Positions 59,770 to 64,000 of a stretch of DNA of 64,000 bases are shown piece by piece; positions within the stretch are counted from its first letter, which is position 1; each line of letters opens with the position of its first letter. The DNA comes from Dictyobacter formicarum (GTDB lineage Bacteria > Chloroflexota > Ktedonobacteria > Ktedonobacterales > Ktedonobacteraceae), in assembly GCF_016587435.1 (NCBI RefSeq), contig NZ_BNJJ01000008.1:1-64000 (forward strand), read 5' to 3'. The notes under the pieces are model-generated. The model worked only from the letters and a program-made list of their open reading frames with translations, was not told where the DNA came from and made no database searches. Made by a program: the position numbers and the translations under genes.

Positions 59770-61014
59770 ATGAAACCGGTCACCTTGCTGATTATTGGCG
59801 CTGGTAGTAGAGGAAAGACGTACGCTGGCTATGCCAAAAAACATCCTGACCAGGCGCAGGTTGTGGGTGTGGCGGACCCACGCGATTATTTCCGCACGCA
59901 CCTGGCCGCCGAGCATCATATCGCGGAGGAAAATGTGGTCGCCGACTGGCAGCAACTGGCTGAACGGCCTAAATTTGCTGACGCGGTCGTGATTGCTACA
60001 CCGGATGTGCTGCATAAAGATCCTGCCGTTGCCTTCGCCAATAAGGGCTATGACATCCTGCTGGAGAAGCCGCTGGCACCGGACGCAGAGAGTTGTCGCC
60101 GCATCGTCGAGGCGGTACAGGTAAACAAGAATATCTTTGCCGTCGGTCACGTGATGCGCTACACAGCCTACACGCAACGTCTGAAAGCCCTGCTATCGTC
60201 GGATTTGATTGGCGATATCGTAAGCGTGCAGCACCTGGAACCGGTTGGCTACTGGCACCATGCGCATTCATTTGTGCGTGGTAACTGGGGCAATGAGGCC
60301 AGGTCTTCATTCATGCTGCTAGCGAAATCCTGCCACGACATCGATTGGCTGCGCTATATCATCGGCCAGCGCTGTGTGCATGTTTCCTCGTTTGGCTCAT
60401 TGCTGCACTTTAGGAAAGAGCAGAAGCCAGCCGCCGCAGGCGACGCGAAACGCTGCCTCGACTGCGCCTACGAGAATCAGTGTTCCTATTCCGCGAAGCG
60501 CTTTTATCTCAAGCGGTTGCACAAAGGAAGTACGGGCTGGCCATTGGATGTGATCACAACCGATTTTTCTGAAGAGGGTGTGCTAGAAGTGCTACGCAAC
60601 GGTCCTTATGGGCGCTGCGTCTACGAGTGCGATAACGATGTGGTCGATCACCAGGTGGTCAATTTAGAGTATGAGAATGGCGCGACCGCATCATTTACCA
60701 TGATTGCCACCAGTGAGACCCGCGATCGTGAGACGATCATCTTCGGCACGCGGGGTGAAATACGCGGTAATGGGCACAAGATCGTGCACTATGATTTCTT
60801 GACAGAAGAGACCCGTGAATACGACATCGAACGTGTAGAGGAGGCGAGCGGGCATGGTGGTGGAGACTACATGCTGATGCAGAGCTTTGTGGCGGCCGTT
60901 GCCCAGCGTGATCCCAGCAAGATCCTTTCTGGATCAGAAGAATCGTTAGAGACGCACCTGACCGTTTTCGCCGCCGAACAGGCGCGCCGCGCAAAGCGTG
61001 GCATCGAGGTCTAG
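59770..61014 (+). CDS. Gfo/Idh/MocA-family oxidoreductase
   Basis: 414-residue NAD(P)-dependent sugar dehydrogenase-like enzyme. The Rossmann domain opens LLIIGAGSRGKTYAGYAKKH; the EKPLAPDAE motif carries the catalytic Lys, and GHVMRYT and KSCHDIDWLRY provide the substrate-side His/Asp. An insertion with four Cys (KRCLDCAYENQCSYSA) resembles a metal-binding knuckle found in some glycosidase- or dehydrogenase-type relatives. AGGAAA lies ~7 bases before the ATG at 59770; the longer frame from 59743 is not needed. Within an amino-sugar operon it may oxidise, epimerise or, like NAD-dependent glycosidases, cleave the imported sugar. Confidence 0.88.
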   Translation: MKPVTLLIIGAGSRGKTYAGYAKKHPDQAQVVGVADPRDYFRTHLAAEHHIAEENVVADWQQLAERPKFADAVVIATPDVLHKDPAVAFANKGYDILLEKPLAPDAESCRRIVEAVQVNKNIFAVGHVMRYTAYTQRLKALLSSDLIGDIVSVQHLEPVGYWHHAHSFVRGNWGNEARSSFMLLAKSCHDIDWLRYIIGQRCVHVSSFGSLLHFRKEQKPAAAGDAKRCLDCAYENQCSYSAKRFYLKRLHKGSTGWPLDVITTDFSEEGVLEVLRNGPYGRCVYECDNDVVDHQVVNLEYENGATASFTMIATSETRDRETIIFGTRGEIRGNGHKIVHYDFLTEETREYDIERVEEASGHGGGDYMLMQSFVAAVAQRDPSKILSGSEESLETHLTVFAAEQARRAKRGIEV

Positions 61015-61032
61015 TCGTATCGAGGAAGATAT

Positions 61033-62061
61033 ATGCAGCAAGTACAATCTGGCAATGAGCCGCGCGATCCTGAAACAGTGATCGTTGGCGTTGATGTGGG
61101 GGGAACCAAGATCGCGGCTGGCATCGTTGATGCGCATGGCCAGGTCGCGGGACGTATCCAGATGCCGACCGATATCCGTGATCCCGAGCATACCTTGCAA
61201 TCAATTGCCAGCGCGATCAAGACCAGCATCGAGGCGTCCGGGATTACGCCATCGCGCGTCAAAGCTGTCGGCCTGGGCATTCCGGGTATGGTTGATCCAG
61301 AGCAGGGGATATGCCTGCTCGCGGTCAACCTGAACTGGCAAAACGTGGCGGTGCAGCGCTGGCTCGAACAGGAGCTTGGCCTGCCGTGTGCGATCGATAA
61401 CGATGTGAGCGCCGCAACATTGGGAGAGAGCATTTATGGTGCCGGGCAAGGCATGCAGGACATGGTGTATCTCAGTCTGGGCACAGGCGTTGCCGCCAGA
61501 GCAATCATTCATGGTCAGCTCTATCGTGGCGCGCACGGTATGGCTGGCGAGATTGGACATCTTGTCGTTATGCCAGATGGTCCGCTGTGCCGTTGCGGTG
61601 CTCGTGGTTGCCTGGAAGCGCTAGCCGCCGGACCCGCCCTGGCGCTGGCCGCTCAAACCGCGATCGCGGCAGGGAAAGAGACACAGTTACAAGTCTATCA
61701 GCAGCGACATGGGACCATTCGCTCCGAGCATATCTTCGCGGCCGCCGCCGATAATGATGCGTTGGCACTACACATTTTGCGCCAGGCAGGCGAGCACATC
61801 GCGTATGGCATCTACCTGCTTACGATGACCTTTGATCCACAACTTGTCGTCATTGGTGGTGGATTAGCCAGTGACCAGAGCCCATTGCTGATCGCAATAC
61901 GTACCAGGGCTGCGCACCTGCTCGCGCAATCTTCAGCCAGTCGGGCAATGCTCAGTACCGAGGCGATTCAAGTTACCAGCATGCAGCGTGACGCCGCCAT
62001 TATCGGTGCAGCAGCGCTGGTCGCACGCGCAAATTCGCAACACAAAAGGGAGAAACAATGA
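61033..62061 (+). CDS. ROK-family sugar kinase
   Basis: 342-residue cytosolic kinase of the ROK family (glucokinase/N-acetylglucosamine kinase). ATP site VGVDVGGTKIAAGIVD; substrate/catalytic segment AIDNDVSAATLGE with the catalytic Asp in NDV; GTGVAARAI; zinc motif GHLVV...CRCGARGCLE. It probably makes GlcNAc-6-P from imported GlcNAc for NagA. GAGGAAG precedes the ATG. Its stop overlaps the nagA start as ATGA. Confidence 0.9.
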   Translation: MQQVQSGNEPRDPETVIVGVDVGGTKIAAGIVDAHGQVAGRIQMPTDIRDPEHTLQSIASAIKTSIEASGITPSRVKAVGLGIPGMVDPEQGICLLAVNLNWQNVAVQRWLEQELGLPCAIDNDVSAATLGESIYGAGQGMQDMVYLSLGTGVAARAIIHGQLYRGAHGMAGEIGHLVVMPDGPLCRCGARGCLEALAAGPALALAAQTAIAAGKETQLQVYQQRHGTIRSEHIFAAAADNDALALHILRQAGEHIAYGIYLLTMTFDPQLVVIGGGLASDQSPLLIAIRTRAAHLLAQSSASRAMLSTEAIQVTSMQRDAAIIGAAALVARANSQHKREKQ

Positions 62062-63233
62062 GCCTACTTGCACTTATCAATGGTCGCATCGTCTCTGGCG
62101 AGCGCCTGATTGATGAGCACATGATGCTAATAGAGAACGACCGGATTGTCGAAATTCGATCCGACCAGACGCCACCCACGGGGGCAACCGTTCTGGACGT
62201 ACAGGGCCATATCATCGCTCCTGGCTTTATTGATATTCATGTCCATGGCGGTGGAGGCTATGACACGATGGACGCAACGCCAGAGGCATTGCAGGGCATC
62301 GCTACCTTTGTCGCCAGTCATGGAGTTACCAGCTTTCTACCGACCACGATAGCCTCCAGTCAGCAGCAGGTGCAAGCTGCCGTAGAGAATGTTGCCAGCT
62401 ATCAGCAGCGACATCGCGATGTTGATGGCGCGCATATTCTTGGGATGCATCTGGAAGGGCCATATCTCAATACCGCCTATCCAGGTGCGCAGCCGCCCCA
62501 CCATATTCGTCCTGCTGATCCAGGCGAATATGAAAGACTCTTTGTGCAGGGAAATATTTCCCTGATTAGCCTGGCGCCCGAAATATCCGTCAACCTGGAA
62601 CTGGTCAAGTATGCCGTCGCGCATGGCGCCCGTGTCGCGGTTGGCCACTCGGCTGCGCAATATGAAGAGGTCATGGAGGCAGTGGCATGTGGCGTGACGC
62701 AGGCCTGTCATATCTTCAACGGCATGCGTGGCTTACACCACCGCGAGCCAGGAACAGTCGGTGCCGTCCTCAGTTGCGATGAGATCTATGCGCAAGTCAT
62801 CGCAGATCTCATTCATGTGCATCCGGCGGTACTCAAGATCCTGATTCGCGCCAAAGGCGTTGCGCGAACCATTTTGATCACCGATGCCATGCGGGCCGCA
62901 GGCCTTCCCGACGGTCATTATGACTTAGGGGGCCAGGAGGTTACAGTGTGTGATGGAGCGGTACACCTGGTGCATGGCGATAGCCTGGCCGGAAGCGTCC
63001 TGACGATGGACCAGGCGGTGCTTAATGTCATGCAAACAACGCAACTATCCCTGCCACAGGCAGTGTCGATGGCAACCAGCGTGCCAGCGGAATCGCTAGG
63101 CTTAGGTCACGAGATCGGCACACTGGCTCCCGGCTATCTTGCGGACCTGGTGGTATTTGATGCGCAGGTCCATGTACTCGCCACGATCGTACACGGTACG
63201 CTCACGTACCGCAGTCAAGATTTCCGTGCTTGA
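62058..63233 (+). CDS. nagA: N-acetylglucosamine-6-phosphate deacetylase
   Basis: 391-residue amidohydrolase that removes acetate from GlcNAc-6-P, giving GlcN-6-P. Motifs in order: FIDIHVHGGGGYDTMDATPEAL, HLEGPYLN (metal Glu), VGHSAAQYEE (metal His), HIFNGMRGLHHREPG (metal His and substrate loop) and LITDAMRAAG (catalytic Asp). All are as expected for an active enzyme. Start overlaps the kinase stop (ATGA), so the two are coupled. Confidence 0.95.
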   Translation: MSLLALINGRIVSGERLIDEHMMLIENDRIVEIRSDQTPPTGATVLDVQGHIIAPGFIDIHVHGGGGYDTMDATPEALQGIATFVASHGVTSFLPTTIASSQQQVQAAVENVASYQQRHRDVDGAHILGMHLEGPYLNTAYPGAQPPHHIRPADPGEYERLFVQGNISLISLAPEISVNLELVKYAVAHGARVAVGHSAAQYEEVMEAVACGVTQACHIFNGMRGLHHREPGTVGAVLSCDEIYAQVIADLIHVHPAVLKILIRAKGVARTILITDAMRAAGLPDGHYDLGGQEVTVCDGAVHLVHGDSLAGSVLTMDQAVLNVMQTTQLSLPQAVSMATSVPAESLGLGHEIGTLAPGYLADLVVFDAQVHVLATIVHGTLTYRSQDFRA

Positions 63234-63259
63234 TATTTATCTTTTTCAAGGAGCTTATT

Positions 63260-64000
63260 ATGAGCAATGAAACGCAATTAACAAATAGTATTTCTGCCGA
63301 ATATGAATCACATACCCTGCGCGAAATTTTGACACAATCTACTGCATGGAGTGCGGCATTAGAGGTCGTGGCAGCAAAAAAAGAGGCCATACGGGCGCTC
63401 TGGAAGGCAAAGCCGTTCTCTGAAGTTCTGGTGACTGGCTGTGGCTCAACCTACTATCTCTCGCAAGCTGTTGCGCCCCTCTTGCAACAACAGCTGGGCG
63501 TGCGCGCCCGCGCAGTGCCAGCCTCTGAATTATTATTTTTTCCTGCCACTGTGGTTGCACCTGACAGCAAGCCGTTGTTGTTAGCTATCTCTCGTTCAGG
63601 GCATACTACCGAGACGATTCGCGCTACTCAGGCCTTCAAAAAACACCACAACGGGCCGGTGGTCACGATTGGCTGCTATCCCGAGGCAGAGCTGGTGGGA
63701 TTGAGCGACCTGGCGCTAATTATAGATGACGGACAGGAACAGAGTGTCGTGCAGACGCGCTCTTTCAGCGCCATGCTGGTTGCCGCTCAGGCCGCCACCG
63801 CCCTGGCTCACGAGCCACAATTCGAGCGTATGCAAACGCTGCCGACACTGGGTGAGCAACTGATGACGGCACATCACGATCTGGCGCAACGCCTGGGTGA
63901 AGACAAGCACATCGAGCGCTTCTATTTCCTGGGGTCTGGCTTGCAATATGGACTGGCCTCTGAAGCGAACTTGAAGATGAAGGAGATGTCGCTCTCAGTT
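63260..64000 (+). CDS. SIS-domain sugar-phosphate isomerase/deaminase, partial
   Basis: Runs off the window end, 247 codons visible. Starts at ATG 63260, with AAGGAG 7 bases upstream. The N-terminal helix HTLREILTQSTAWSAALE is followed by the SIS nucleotide-like fold: VTGCGSTYYLSQAV, LLLAISRSGHTTETI (SIS Ser/Thr loop), and FYFLGSGLQYGLASEANLKMKEM (second SIS repeat with the conserved Lys/Glu). This is the isomerase half of GlmS without the glutaminase, as in AgaS/NagB-II proteins, so it likely converts GlcN-6-P to fructose-6-P plus ammonia, finishing the pathway. Confidence 0.88.
   Translation, partial: MSNETQLTNSISAEYESHTLREILTQSTAWSAALEVVAAKKEAIRALWKAKPFSEVLVTGCGSTYYLSQAVAPLLQQQLGVRARAVPASELLFFPATVVAPDSKPLLLAISRSGHTTETIRATQAFKKHHNGPVVTIGCYPEAELVGLSDLALIIDDGQEQSVVQTRSFSAMLVAAQAATALAHEPQFERMQTLPTLGEQLMTAHHDLAQRLGEDKHIERFYFLGSGLQYGLASEANLKMKEMSLSV

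Overview
This window looks like a chromosomal segment from a Ktedonobacteria-type Chloroflexota bacterium. That is an inference from gene content and style: NarL-type two-component pairs, secreted beta-helix and clan-A glycosidase proteins, an IS607 element, GTG and TTG starts behind strong GGAGG sites, many short-lived paralogs and many gene relics. No rRNA, tRNA or CRISPR array was seen.

Layout. 0.3-2.4 kb: a NarL-type sensor kinase and response regulator. 2.7-6.5 kb: an aldo/keto reductase, a cytochrome P450 relic, a minus-strand cluster of unknown genes and a GNAT acetyltransferase. 6.7-10.3 kb: a very large secreted phosphodiester glycosidase/calcineurin-type fusion. 10.7-14.1 kb: an ABC exporter, a GNAT tail and a serine beta-lactamase-like hydrolase. 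14.4-20 kb: a two-gene unit of an unknown 154-aa protein and a 1675-aa DUF4132-type giant. 20-22.1 kb: a PHP-domain and a FAM151-like gene bracketed by two copies of a structured ~143-bp repeat. 22.1-34 kb: small housekeeping and accessory genes, including a divergent EF-P-like protein, an MFS exporter, a second serine hydrolase, an AhpD-like protein, a metallophosphatase divergent from an XRE-cupin regulator, a DUF5694 protein and a DHFR-like reductase. 33.5-35.3 kb: an IS607 element with a frameshifted recombinase gene and an intact TnpB that has a rearranged catalytic glutamate.

38.8-49.3 kb holds an exopolysaccharide-like locus. A secreted beta-helix protein is followed by two tandem copies of a module made of a GT2 membrane glycosyltransferase and a lipoprotein glycosidase. 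A scar of the beta-helix gene's 3' end lies between the modules, which shows how the duplication arose. 49.4-54.9 kb: a minus-strand operon of a MacB/FtsX-like ABC transporter and a NarL-type two-component system, typical of envelope-stress or peptide-sensing units.

55.2-64 kb: a DeoR-family regulator divergent from an amino-sugar operon (binding protein, two permeases, Gfo/Idh/MocA dehydrogenase, ROK kinase, NagA, SIS-domain protein running off the end). A good promoter and clusters of 10-bp-spaced TTTGATCG repeats lie between them and are the probable DeoR operators. The operon would import an N-acetylhexosamine-containing sugar, phosphorylate it, deacetylate it and pass it to a SIS isomerase/deaminase.

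Gene decay is frequent: a P450 relic, an alpha/beta hydrolase with its centre deleted, the tails of a GNAT enzyme and of another hydrolase, and the frameshifted tnpA.
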